A DNA stretch of 64,000 nt from Aquisphaera giovannonii (GTDB lineage: Bacteria > Planctomycetota > Planctomycetia > Isosphaerales > Isosphaeraceae), in assembly GCF_008087625.1 (NCBI RefSeq), contig NZ_CP042997.1, positions 9,176,001 to 9,240,000 on the forward strand, written 5' to 3'. A model generated the notes under the pieces. The model saw only the letters and a list, made by a program, of their open reading frames with translations. It was not told where the DNA came from and ran no database searches. Numbering within the stretch: position 1 is the first letter of the stretch; each line of letters opens with the position of its first letter. The position numbers were made by a program, and so were the translations under genes. Positions 20,994-29,543 of the stretch are shown here, piece after piece.

Positions 20994-21093
20994 GGTTCCA
21001 ACGTATCCACGCCCGGCGAGCGAGGCAACGCGACGGCGGCCGGGCCCGAGGGAAGCCCGGCCGCCGGAGATTCGCGGCAAGCGCCGGCCGGCG

Positions 21094-22254
21094 TCAGAAG
21101 GCGTCGGCGCTGACCACCTCGCCGCCCGCGACGGTGGCGATGGCATACCAGGCGGCGAAGCTGACCGAGTTCTTGACGAACTTCACCGAGCCGTCCATGA
21201 ACAGCACGTTGACGCCGCCGGGATGCACCGAGCTGGCGGCGACCATCGTGTGCGTCGCGCCCTGATAGTCCTGGCCGCCGCTGGTCCCGGGGGCCTGGCT
21301 GGAGTCCATCCAGTAGCAGGACTTCCGGTTGGGCGTCTGCGTATGCGAGTAGAGGTTGTGGCCGCCGGAGAGCGCGAACTCGCCCTTCCAGTAGTAGTTG
21401 TCGCCGAGGCTCGTGTTCTGGCAGAACTGGGCCGCCTGCCAGTCGGCGGGATTGCCGGGCGTCCCCTTGCCGACGAAGCTGGCGTAGTTCGGGCCGTTGT
21501 TGTCCCCGTAAACCATCCGCAACCCCAGGCTTCCCAGCTCCTGGCCGCTGCGGCTCTGGAGGGACTCGCTCATGATCGCCGTGTTGCTGGTCCCGTCGGT
21601 GAAGCTCGCCATGCGGACGGGCCGGCCCGCGCACTGGGCGCCGTTGAGCTGGCCGTTGTCGAGCACGCCGGGGCTGTAAGAGGGGCCGTTGACCATGCCG
21701 TTGTTGAAGAACCGCGCGGTGCCGACGTTCCAGTAGTAGTCGGTCGTGCTGACGAGCCGGTTCTGGCCGTTGATGAAGAACTGGTTGTTGCCGCCGTTCT
21801 CGGCGTCGGACGGGCAGAGGAAGGCGGAGATATAGGTGATGTTCGCCGTGGCGTTGCAGCGGCCCCAGTCGCCCGCCCACACGTCCTGGTCCATCGGCGG
21901 GGCGCTCCAGGACCCGCCCGTCACCCAGATCCCGCGGACGCCGTAGTTGTAGTTGATCGAGTTGCTGGTCGCGACCTGCTCCAGGTAGGGGAGCAGGCGG
22001 CAGAGGACGCCCTGGTCCTGGTAGTTCTGGGTCGTCGAGTAGATGGCCGACGGCGGGATGGCCTCGTTCGTGCTCACGTAGTTGTGGACGGCCAGGCCGA
22101 TCTGCTTCATGTTGTTGACGCACTGGGCGCGTCGGGCGGCCTCGCGCGCCGACTGCACGGCGGGCAGCAGCAGGGCGATCAGCACCGCGATGATGGCGAT
22201 GACCACCAGCAGCTCGATCAGCGTGAAACCTCGGGTTCGGGACGGCTTCTTCAC
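21094..22254 (-). CDS. DUF1559 pseudopilin-like protein
   Basis: The 386-residue protein begins [20 protein letters not shown] with GGAGG upstream. It continues into [31 protein letters not shown], has H-x9-DG as [12 protein letters not shown] and ends [10 protein letters not shown]. The central domain is rich in Tyr/Asn/Gly, as usual for this family, with CPSDAENGG marking the conserved Cys-Pro-Ser-Asp. It lies downstream of a lipoprotein gene and upstream of two TPR genes, all on the minus strand. Confidence 0.93.
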   Translation of the reverse strand: MKKPSRTRGFTLIELLVVIAIIAVLIALLLPAVQSAREAARRAQCVNNMKQIGLAVHNYVSTNEAIPPSAIYSTTQNYQDQGVLCRLLPYLEQVATSNSINYNYGVRGIWVTGGSWSAPPMDQDVWAGDWGRCNATANITYISAFLCPSDAENGGNNQFFINGQNRLVSTTDYYWNVGTARFFNNGMVNGPSYSPGVLDNGQLNGAQCAGRPVRMASFTDGTSNTAIMSESLQSRSGQELGSLGLRMVYGDNNGPNYASFVGKGTPGNPADWQAAQFCQNTSLGDNYYWKGEFALSGGHNLYSHTQTPNRKSCYWMDSSQAPGTSGGQDYQGATHTMVAASSVHPGGVNVLFMDGSVKFVKNSVSFAAWYAIATVAGGEVVSADAF

Positions 22255-22431
22255 GAGCTTGGCCTCCGGATCGGATGGGATGCAGGGGCGGAAGGGCGTG
22301 CCGGCGCCCGCCCGGGGGGAGTGAAGGCGGAGCTGTCGTTGCGTGCCCCGTCGCGGGCGGATGCCTTCGACCGGTCGGGCCGCGGACGCGATGCGGAGGG
22401 TGGACGGGAGCCCCTCCGCGGGAGATCGTCA

Positions 22432-22713
22432 TCAGTTCTTGGTCTCGGCCTTGGCCCCCGCCTTCGCGGCGTTCTTGGCGGCGATGGCCTGGTTGCGCTC
22501 CTCGTTCTTCTGCTCCTGCTTCGACACCTGCCGCGTCCTCGCCCTCCGGTCGGCGAACGACTCGTTCGGGTTGGCCGAGGGGATGCCCGGCGCCATCGTC
22601 TTGGCGTTCTCGGCCTCGTTGGGGTTGCCCCCGCACCCCGCGGCGGGCGCGAGGAGGCAGGCCGCGAATGCGGCGGGGATCAGGAACGCTCGCGACCTGG
22701 ACTCAGCCCTCAT
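22432..22713 (-). CDS. Small lipoprotein
   Basis: A 93-residue protein with a lipoprotein signal (FLIPAAFAACLLAPAAGC, lipobox PAAGC). The mature part is a charged, Lys/Glu/Ala-rich helix (TRQVSKQEQKNEERNQAIAAKN). A GGAGG precedes the ATG. It lies about 180 bases upstream of a DUF1559 gene, the same neighbour relation as the lipoprotein at 279-515, which suggests the two protein types act together in the envelope. The family is not named. Confidence 0.75.
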   Translation of the reverse strand: MRAESRSRAFLIPAAFAACLLAPAAGCGGNPNEAENAKTMAPGIPSANPNESFADRRARTRQVSKQEQKNEERNQAIAAKNAAKAGAKAETKN

Positions 22714-22746
22714 GCGATATCCCTCCGGATCTGCGACGGATCGACG

Positions 22747-23391
22747 TCATCGCTTCTCGGCCGCCGGCGGCCCCTGCGCCCCCACGCCGGGCGCCCTGCC
22801 CGGCGGGTACTGCGGCGGCGGCTTCTCGTCCCGCGCCCCCTCGGGCACGGCGAGGAGGACCTTGCCCGCCTTGTCGGTCACCACCAGGCGGGGATCCCCC
22901 TCCTCGGAGACCGACAGCAGGATGCTCCCCTTGTCGTGCGGGCCCATGAGCTTCAGCAGCGACGCCCCCTCGCCGTTCATGCGGAGATGGCCGCGGAGGC
23001 CGGAGTCGTCGTAGAAGGCCAGGCCCGGGGTCCCGCCCCCGTCGGCCCACACCTTGAGCCCCATCTTGTACTTCTTCTTGAGGTCCATGAGGATGAGCTC
23101 GGGGTGGCCGAACTTGTCGTCGTCGATCAGGAAGACGCGGGTGTTGTCGCGGTTGTAGAAGCCGAACTCCTTCGCCTCCACCGCCTCGGCGACGCCGCCG
23201 GTGATCGGCTCCAGCCGCAGCTTGCCCTGCGAGTACATCGTCGCCAGCCAGCCACCCGCGCCGAGCAACGCGACGGCCAGCACCGCACCCAGCGTCCGCG
23301 CCGAGGCGTTGGCCCGGTCGGCCTCCCGCTTCACCCGCTCCAGCTCCTTCTCCAGCCTCTCCAGGCGCTCATCACCGAGGCCATCCGGCAT
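22747..23391 (-). CDS. Membrane-anchored hypothetical protein
   Basis: A 214-residue protein. The N-terminus is a short coiled coil (ERLEKELERVKREADRA), followed by one transmembrane helix (LGAVLAVALLGAGGWLATM) and a beta-rich exterior domain with repeated segments (FGFYNRDNTRVFLIDDD, PGLAFYDDSGLRGHLRM, PRLVVTDKAGKVLLAV). These short RVFLxDD/LxxxDxxGKxR units resemble the repeats of other bacterial extracytoplasmic proteins of unknown role. The C-terminus is Pro-rich. The start is chosen at MPDGLGDE with a GGGGGG-type RBS. It is 33 bases upstream of the lipoprotein gene. Confidence 0.72.
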   Translation of the reverse strand: MPDGLGDERLERLEKELERVKREADRANASARTLGAVLAVALLGAGGWLATMYSQGKLRLEPITGGVAEAVEAKEFGFYNRDNTRVFLIDDDKFGHPELILMDLKKKYKMGLKVWADGGGTPGLAFYDDSGLRGHLRMNGEGASLLKLMGPHDKGSILLSVSEEGDPRLVVTDKAGKVLLAVPEGARDEKPPPQYPPGRAPGVGAQGPPAAEKR

Positions 23392-23707
23392 CGCGATCCC
23401 CCCGACCCGACCCGATCGATCGGCCGCACCGGCATCTTCATCGCCGGACTCCGCCCGCACCAACGACGCTGCGGCAGGATGATGATCTCCGGGCGAGGCA
23501 ATGTCAAACGAAGATTCGACGCATTTTCCGGAAAGGTGAAAACATCTAACCATGCTCCATTCGAGTCGGTGACCGGCGAGGCCATTTTTTCGCATGTCCA
23601 AACGATGCCGAATCGACGGCTTGACCGGCCGGTTGCGAGCCCCGAGAATCGGCCGGAGCCGGCGCCCCGGGACGGCGGAGTGCCGCGGCTTCGATGCGGA
23701 GGCGTGG

Positions 23708-25555
23708 ATGCGACGGATGAGATCCTGGATCGCCGCCGGGCTGCTCGGCGCGGCGGCCTGCGCCGGGCTGGCACTCCTCGCGGCCCGCGATCGCGGCCGG
23801 CCGGCGGGCGGCGCGGACGCCTACGGCCGCGGCGACTGGGCCGGCGCGGCGACGGGGGCCCGGGAAGCCCTGAAGCGGCGGCCGGCCGACCGCGACGCCC
23901 TGCGTCTCCTGGCGAGGGCTTCGGCCCGCCTCGGGAAGGATGACGCGGCCGAGGCGATCTACCGCCGCCTGGGGGCCTCCGCGATGCAGCCGGAGGATCT
24001 CTTCCTGCTCGGCCGCGGGCTCCTCGCGCGGGGCCAGCCCGGCCCAGGGCTGGCCGCCCTGGGCGCGGCGCTCGACGCCGACCCGGACCACGCCGAGTCC
24101 CTCCACGCCCGGGCCCTCCACAGGCTCAGGGCCCGCTCCTTGCTCCCCGCGGAGGACGACGCGCGACGGCTGTCGGGACGCCCCGGATGGGGGCCGAGGG
24201 CCCGGCTCCTCCTCGGCCGGATCCGCCGCGAGCTGCTCGACCCGGCCGGGGCCGCGACCTTTCTCGACGACGCGATCAAGGACGGGCCCGCGATCGCGGC
24301 CTCGGGCGCCGACCTCCGGGAGATCCGCCTGCTGCTGGCGACGAGCCTGATCGAGGCGGCCCGACCGGCCGAGGCCAGGGAGGTGCTCCGGGCGGCCCTC
24401 GCGGCCGGGCCCGACCCGAGGGCCTCCTGGCTCCTGAGCCGCGCCTGCCTCCTGGCCGGCGAGGCGGGCGAGGCCGGCGCCGCCCTCGACGACTCGGGCG
24501 AGGGCCGCGACGGCGCGGATCCCCTGCGGAGCCAGCCGTCGCCCTACGCCGGCGCCTCGCGTTGCGAGCCCTGCCACGCCGCGAAGTTCCGGTCCCAGCA
24601 GCAGAGCCGCCACGCCCGGACGTTCCTGTCGGGACCGGGGCTGGCCGAGGTCCCCTGGCCCTCGGGCATCGTGGAGGACGGCGACGCGGCGGGCGTGAGC
24701 CATGTCTTCCGGAAGGGCGACGGGAGGGTCTCCGTCGCGACGCGCGTCCAGGGCCGGTCGTTCGCGGCGGTCCTCGCCTACGGGCTGGGCTCGAACCACC
24801 AGGGGCGGACGTTCGTCGGCCGGGACGCGAGCGGCGGGGCCCGCGAGCTGAGGATCTCGGAGTACCCCAACGCCCCGGCCTGGGCCCGGACCTCCGAGCA
24901 CCCCGCCCGGCCGCCGGACGACGCGGGCTACCTCGGCCGGCCCCTCGGCGAGGAGTCCCTGCGACGCTGCCTCGACTGCCACGCGACGAACTTCCGGGCC
25001 GCCCTGGAGCCCGCGGGGCGGCCCGAGGCGGGCGACCACGGGATCGGCTGCGAGCGGTGCCACGGCCCCGGGGCGATCCACGTCCGATCGGCCGAGTTGC
25101 ATTTCGCGGACCTCGCCATCGCCCGGCCGAGCCTCGCACCCGCCGATCGGGTCGTGGCCCTTTGCGCCGACTGCCACAGGGCGCCGGACGCCTCATCACG
25201 CCCCGCGGAGGGCTTCATCCGCTTCCAGGCCCCGACCCTGGTCCGCAGCCGCTGCTACGCCGAGAGCGGCACGATGAGCTGCGTCACCTGCCACGACCCG
25301 CACCGCGATGCCAGCCGGAAGGCCTCGGACTACGAGGCGATCTGCCTCCGCTGCCACCCCGGATCGCAGCCCCGCGAGGCGGCCCCGGCGACGGTCGCGA
25401 CGCCACCCGGCCGCGAGCGGACATGGGCCCCCTGCCCGACCCGCGCCACGCGAGGCTGCCTGGACTGCCACATGCCCCGCATCGCCGAGGCCGTGCCGCG
25501 GACGGTCTTCACGGACCATCACATCCGGGTCCGCCGCGACGAGGGCCCCCGCTGA
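23708..25555 (+). CDS. TPR/multihaem (seven CxxCH) cytochrome c
   Basis: The 615-residue protein begins with a signal anchor (RSWIAAGLLGAAACAGLALL) and about 240 residues of TPR-like helical repeats. A C-terminal electron-transfer region carries seven CxxCH haem sites, at about residues 286, 421, 448, 486, 525, 546 and 584. The spacing CLDCH, CERCHGPG, CADCH and CLRCH resembles the cytochrome c554/nitrite-reductase-like superfamily. It is presumably periplasmic. Separate His residues that could serve as axial ligands are plentiful. The ATG with GGAGG five bases upstream is preferred over an in-frame start at 23594. No cytochrome maturation genes are nearby. Confidence 0.88.
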   Translation: MRRMRSWIAAGLLGAAACAGLALLAARDRGRPAGGADAYGRGDWAGAATGAREALKRRPADRDALRLLARASARLGKDDAAEAIYRRLGASAMQPEDLFLLGRGLLARGQPGPGLAALGAALDADPDHAESLHARALHRLRARSLLPAEDDARRLSGRPGWGPRARLLLGRIRRELLDPAGAATFLDDAIKDGPAIAASGADLREIRLLLATSLIEAARPAEAREVLRAALAAGPDPRASWLLSRACLLAGEAGEAGAALDDSGEGRDGADPLRSQPSPYAGASRCEPCHAAKFRSQQQSRHARTFLSGPGLAEVPWPSGIVEDGDAAGVSHVFRKGDGRVSVATRVQGRSFAAVLAYGLGSNHQGRTFVGRDASGGARELRISEYPNAPAWARTSEHPARPPDDAGYLGRPLGEESLRRCLDCHATNFRAALEPAGRPEAGDHGIGCERCHGPGAIHVRSAELHFADLAIARPSLAPADRVVALCADCHRAPDASSRPAEGFIRFQAPTLVRSRCYAESGTMSCVTCHDPHRDASRKASDYEAICLRCHPGSQPREAAPATVATPPGRERTWAPCPTRATRGCLDCHMPRIAEAVPRTVFTDHHIRVRRDEGPR

Positions 25556-25564
25556 TCGACCCCG

Positions 25565-26626
25565 TCAACGGCGGAGGATGATCGCCGTGTCGCCGGCCCG
25601 CTCCACCACCCGGCCGATCACGGCCGAGGCCGCGGCGCCGCGGGACTCCAGCCCCTTGATCAGGGCCCCGACGCGATCGGCCGCGATCGCGACGAGGAGG
25701 CCGCCGGAGGTCTGAGGGTCGAAGGCGAGCTCGACTCCCATGGGGGCCGCGTCCTGGGCCGTCTCCAGGCGCCCCTGGAGGAACTCCCGGTTCGTCCGGC
25801 TCGTCCTCGTGTGGAAGCGGGGGATGGCCAGGGCCTCGGCCCCCTCGATCGCGGGCAGAGAGCCGGTGTCGATCTCGATCGTGACCCCCGCGCCGTCGGC
25901 CATCTCGGAGGCGTGACCGGCCAGGCCGTAGCCGGTGACGTCCGTCAACGCGTGGGCGCCGCCGGCCTCGCGGAGGGCGTCGCGGCCGACCTCGTTCAGC
26001 TCGATCATCGACGCGAGGGCCCGCGCCAGGACTCCCTCCGGGCACTCCTCGCGCTTGGCGGCCGTGGTGACGAAGCCCGTGCCCAGCGGCTTGGTCAGGA
26101 CGAGCACGTCGCCGGGCCGTGCCCCGGCGTTGGTGAGCATCTCGGCCGGGTGGACGAGCCCCGTGACGCTGAGGCCGAACTTCACCTCCTTGTCGCGCAC
26201 GGTGTGGCCGCCGAGGGTCGTCGCGCCGGCCCTGGCGACGCGGTCGGCCGCGCCGCGGAGGATCTCCCCCAGGACCTCCAGGGGGAGCTCGTCGTCCGGA
26301 AACCCCGCGATGTTCAGCACCGTGACCGGCCGGGCGTTCATCGCGTAGACGTCCGAGAGCGCATTGGCCGCGGCGACCTGGCCGAAGGCGAACGGGTCGT
26401 CCACGACGGGCGGGAAGAAGTCCAGCGTCTGGACCATCGCCAGGTCGTCCGAAAGGCGATAGACGCCCGCGTCGTCCATGGTCTCGGTCGCGACCAGGAC
26501 GTTCGGGTCGTGTGGCCTCGGCGGTAGGCCGCGCAGGACCTGCGCGATCCCCAGGGGGGAAATCTTGCCCGCTCAGCCGGCGCAGTTGGCGTAGTCGGTG
26601 AGCCGCTTCTTCCGCCCGGGATTCAC
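25565..26626 (-). CDS. selD: Selenide, water dikinase SelD, itself a selenoprotein (in-frame UGA)
   Basis: SelD makes selenophosphate from selenide and ATP, the selenium donor for Sec-tRNA. Reading from the GTG at 26626 through a TGA at 26573-26575 gives LTDYANCAGUAGKISPLG, with Sec at residue 18 exactly where SelD has its catalytic Cys/Sec, then ...TETMDDAGVYRL and the conserved core TLDFFPPVVDDPFAFGQVAAAN, GGHTVRDKEVKFGLSVTG and FDPQTSGGLL. Total 353 residues, normal for the family. Stopping at the TGA and restarting at 26479 would delete the active-site loop. A hairpin 30-odd bases past the UGA is a SECIS candidate. The stop lies nine bases from the convergent cytochrome gene's end. Confidence 0.93.
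26530..26546 (-). promoter_or_regulatory. Putative bacterial SECIS hairpin in selD
   Basis: On the coding strand, CGCGCAG-GTC-CTGCGCG is a perfect 7-bp stem with a three-base GUC loop. The apical GCAGGUC resembles the apical part of the E. coli fdhF SECIS. The loop is about 33-35 bases after the UGA, inside the range usually quoted for bacterial SECIS elements (roughly 16-37). SelB would bind here to deliver Sec-tRNA. Confidence 0.6.
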
Positions 26627-26715
26627 GATCGCGGCCCTGCCCTTTCCATGAACGAAGCTCGACGGCCCGGCGCCCGCCCAGGAGGACGCCCAGTGGGCGG
26701 AGGATCAATCCGGCT

Positions 26716-26808
26716 CTCCCCCTTACGAAGGGGGAGTCGGAGGGGGTGAATTCCGCAAGCCGAGGCGGTCGAATTCCCCCCCTGTATCCCCCCTTCGCAA
26801 GGGGGGAA
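26716..26808 (+). repeat. MITE-like palindromic repeat, family A, copy 2
   Basis: About 93 bases, the same element as at 1906-2000 and 57394-57483. The left end is CCCCCTTACGAAGGGGGAGT, the middle GCCGAGGCGGTCGAATTCC and the right end CCTGTATCCCCCCTTCGCAA. It lies in the 260-base gap between the SelW-like gene and selD, where a transcript hairpin would form between the two selenoprotein genes. Confidence 0.82.
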
Positions 26809-26888
26809 GTGAAATCCGGCTCCCCCGTTCCACCGAGCGGGAGCCGGGGGGCGGGGATCTAACGCGCCGACCCTCGGGAACGAACTCC

Positions 26889-27128
26889 TCAGTCGCCGAG
26901 GGCCTTGCCGACGGCGGCGACCATCGCGTCCTCGTCAGGGAACTTGCCGGTCTCCAGCTTCGAGTAGAGGCGCTTGCCGCCCACGGTCAGCTCGAAGCAC
27001 CCGCCCTTCGACGGGATCAGCTCGTACCGGCGGATCTGCCGCTTGTACCGCGGCAACAGCTTGGCCGTCAAACTGACGGCCTGGGGCTCATAGCCTCAAA
27101 GAGCGCAATATTCAAGAGTTACGTCCAT
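26889..27128 (-). CDS. SelW-like Rdx family selenoprotein (CxxU, in-frame UGA)
   Basis: Reading from the ATG at 27128 gives MDVTLEYCALUGYEPQAVSL, where U is a TGA at 27096-27098, followed by TAKLLPRYKRQIRRYELIPS, GGCFELTVGG, YSKLETGKFPDEDAM and the stop: 79 residues. This is the complete thioredoxin-like Rdx (SelW/SelT/SelH) fold, with the redox motif CxxU after the first beta strand and the GGCFEV-type strand typical of SelW. Without read-through only a 60-residue stub lacking the active site remains. These are small thiol/selenol oxidoreductases of unsettled substrate. A perfect hairpin just past the UGA supports Sec insertion. It lies upstream of selD on the same strand. Confidence 0.9.
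27063..27081 (-). promoter_or_regulatory. Putative bacterial SECIS hairpin in the SelW-like gene
   Basis: The coding strand has GGCCGTCA-GTT-TGACGGCC, a perfect 8-bp stem with a GUU loop. The loop centre is about 24 bases after the UGA, within the bacterial SECIS range. The stem lies inside coding sequence (A-V-S-L-T-A), so its exact complementarity in a conserved protein segment is notable. Confidence 0.65.
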
Positions 27129-27202
27129 CGTCCGCTCGCGAAAAAGGGGCCGGAGAGGGGCCGATCGCCGGACCGGCCGTTTCTATCATCCTAGCGCGCC
27201 GG

Positions 27203-28414
27203 TCAACCGCGCGGCTCCCCGGTGGCGGCCCCGGCCTGCTCCTTCCCCTTGGCGACGGCCCGCGCGGCGACGCCCGCCGGGGCGATCGGCGGTCCGTGGA
27301 GCGTCTCGACGAGGGTCGCGGCCAGCGCGGGGTCGCCGTCGTCCGGGTCGGGCGACTGCCAGTCCACGCTCATCAGCTCGGCCCACCGGTTCAGCTCCGG
27401 GACCGACTGGAAGAAGAGCTTCAGGCTGACGGTGATGGGCATGGCCAGGACCAGGCCGATCAGGCCCCAGAGGAAGCCCCAGAAGAGGCAGGCGACCAGG
27501 ACCGTCGTGCCGTTGAGGTCCAGCGAGCGGCCCAGCACCATCGGCGTGACGACGTAGCCCTCCACGCCGACCGCCGCGAGGTACATCGCCGCCACCAGCA
27601 GGGCGTCGCCGATCGACCCGTTCTGCCCGATCGCGACGACCGTGGGCAGCGCCCCGCCGAGGAGCTGGCCGATATACGGGACGAAGTTCGTGACCCCCGC
27701 GAAGAGCCCCAGCGCCAGGGCGTAGTGGATGTTGAGCAGCCAGAGGCCGCCGGCGATGACCAGGCCGAGCCCGAGGTTGATGATCGTCCGCGCCACGAGG
27801 TAGACGCGGATCTTGCGGGTGACCTGGCCGAGCATCAGGCTGGTCCGGTCGGCCTCCCCGGTGGTCCGGGAGGCGAACCGGATGACCTTGTGGGTCAGCA
27901 TCGGCCCCTCGACCAGGAGGAAGATGACCAGGACGAGGACGATGAACCCCTCGACGGCCCAGAACGAGAGGTCCGCGAAGCTGTAGGTCATCTTCTCGAT
28001 CAGGATCGCGCTGTTGGTGTCGCCCAGGCGGTCGATCGTCCCCGGGTCGGGCAGGACGCCGCGGAGGTACGGCTGCGCCCGGACGACCTCGTTGATCCGC
28101 TTGCTGACCTGGCCGGCCAGCCGCTCCACCTCGGCGGGGATCGTCTGCGTGCCGCGGATCAGGCTCTCGGCCGTCAGGCTGGCGACATACAGGCCCCCGG
28201 CGATCAGCAGCAGCACGAGCGCCAGCGCCCCGAGCGACCCGAACGGGAACCATCGCCGGAAGAAGGACGCCACCGGGGCGAACATGCAGGCGAGCACCAG
28301 CGCCAGGGCGATCGGCACGAGGATGATCCGCATCAGGTAGAGCGCGCCGATCACGGCCAGGACGGCGAGCACCACCTGCGAGGACGTGGCATATCTCCCC
28401 TGCCGCTCCGCCAA
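27203..28414 (-). CDS. AI-2E family transporter
   Basis: A 403-residue membrane protein of the AI-2E (UPF0118/PerM/TqsA) family. It has eight predicted helices in the usual 3+2+3 grouping around a long periplasmic helical segment (about residues 65-150). The signature VTNFVPYIGQLLGGALP lies near the centre, and GFLWGLIGLVLAMPI in the last hydrophobic cluster. Members move autoinducer-2, Na+/H+ or other solutes; the substrate is not predictable. The start is TTG with a GGGGGG RBS; the C-terminus is Ala/Pro-rich. It ends 74 bases before the SelW-like gene, so it may head that transcript. Confidence 0.88.
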   Translation of the reverse strand: MAERQGRYATSSQVVLAVLAVIGALYLMRIILVPIALALVLACMFAPVASFFRRWFPFGSLGALALVLLLIAGGLYVASLTAESLIRGTQTIPAEVERLAGQVSKRINEVVRAQPYLRGVLPDPGTIDRLGDTNSAILIEKMTYSFADLSFWAVEGFIVLVLVIFLLVEGPMLTHKVIRFASRTTGEADRTSLMLGQVTRKIRVYLVARTIINLGLGLVIAGGLWLLNIHYALALGLFAGVTNFVPYIGQLLGGALPTVVAIGQNGSIGDALLVAAMYLAAVGVEGYVVTPMVLGRSLDLNGTTVLVACLFWGFLWGLIGLVLAMPITVSLKLFFQSVPELNRWAELMSVDWQSPDPDDGDPALAATLVETLHGPPIAPAGVAARAVAKGKEQAGAATGEPRG

Positions 28415-28483
28415 GGCCGGCCCCCCGATGAATGCTCGCGGCCCGCGCCGCCCGACGCCGAAGACGTGATCCGCCGCCCCTCA

Positions 28484-29485
28484 TCATCCCGCCGGCCCGC
28501 CGCCGTGGCAAGCCTCCGGGCCGCCGGACCTCGCGGCGAGGCCCGACCGCTCGGGCGTGGCGAACCGGCGGATCAAGGAGCGCAAGGTCGCCTCGGCCGC
28601 CTCGGGGATCTCGGCCGTCGGGGCGGGGCCGGCCCCCTCCCCCGCCGGGGCCAGGCCGTACCAGGTCAGCCGGATCGGCCAGCCGGCGAGCTCCGCGGAG
28701 CGGTTGAAACGCTCCTGGACGCGGAGCGCCCAGACGACGCCCCAGCCGTCGCGGAACCATCGCCAGAGCGCATCCGCCCGGCTCGACGCCGGCAGAGGCC
28801 TGGCCCCGGCCCGGCCGGCGAGCCCTGCGGCCGCCGCGAGGCACCAGGCGACGCCCAGCGACGCCTGCTTCCGGGTCTCGGCGTCCCACCCGGGCCGGGT
28901 CAGCCCCAGGTACTCGAGCCCCAAACCCACGCCCAGCGCCGCCGCGGCGGGGCCGTACCGGGTCGGCAGGTAGTTCGTCACGCCGGCCGTCGCGAGCAGG
29001 CCGTAGAAGAGCGTCCAGGGCGAGAGCAGCCGCAGGTCCGCCGCCCCCTCGCCCCGCCGGACGCGCCCGCCCCCCTCCAGCCACGGGATCAGGAAGACCA
29101 CCACGAGCAGGACCATCAGGATCGCCCACGCCCCCCCGCCCGGCTCCCTCGCCCCCAGCACCGAGATCAGGCCGGCCAGCACCGACAGCGTCATGAGATA
29201 GGCGACCCGCCCCGTCCACACCCCGCCCCCGCGCGGGCCCTCCAGGATGGCCGCCCCCTGGACGGCCATCGCCAGGCCGATCGCCACCGCCCCCCACACG
29301 AGCGCCCCCCGCAGCGCCGTCCCCGCCGACGCCCGCCAGGCTCGGAACCAGGTCGGCACCGCGGCCCCGAGGGCGAGGATCATGATGTGGGAGGCCCAGG
29401 GCGATCGTACCGCCAGCATCAGGGCCGATACGCCGAGCAGCACGGCCCGCCCCCAGGTTCTCCATCGCTCCCCGTCCCGAATCAT
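28484..29485 (-). CDS. Multi-pass membrane protein of unknown function
   Basis: A 333-residue protein with seven or so hydrophobic helices (AVLLGVSALMLAV, ALVWGAVAIGLAMAV, AWAILMVLLVVVFLIPW and others) and a soluble C-terminal region of about 100 residues (ALWRWFRDGWGVVWALRVQERFN...). I know of no named family; it resembles conserved planctomycete hypothetical membrane proteins. The ATG start is clear. It is about 70 bases upstream of the AI-2E-type gene on the same strand. Confidence 0.75.
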   Translation of the reverse strand: MIRDGERWRTWGRAVLLGVSALMLAVRSPWASHIMILALGAAVPTWFRAWRASAGTALRGALVWGAVAIGLAMAVQGAAILEGPRGGGVWTGRVAYLMTLSVLAGLISVLGAREPGGGAWAILMVLLVVVFLIPWLEGGGRVRRGEGAADLRLLSPWTLFYGLLATAGVTNYLPTRYGPAAAALGVGLGLEYLGLTRPGWDAETRKQASLGVAWCLAAAAGLAGRAGARPLPASSRADALWRWFRDGWGVVWALRVQERFNRSAELAGWPIRLTWYGLAPAGEGAGPAPTAEIPEAAEATLRSLIRRFATPERSGLAARSGGPEACHGGGPAG

Positions 29486-29543
29486 CGCCCGTCCTCAGGC
29501 CCGCGCATTCCATGGCCGCGGCAGGGACCGTCGGCCTACCGAT

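Noticed and set aside
20992-23943. 983-codon plus-strand frame
   Set aside because: It runs opposite the DUF1559, lipoprotein and TPR genes, has no domain and shows mirrored composition, so it is a shadow.
26479-26708. Starting selD at the ATG 26479
   Set aside because: That would discard the catalytic Sec loop; reading through the TGA restores the conserved SelD N-terminus.
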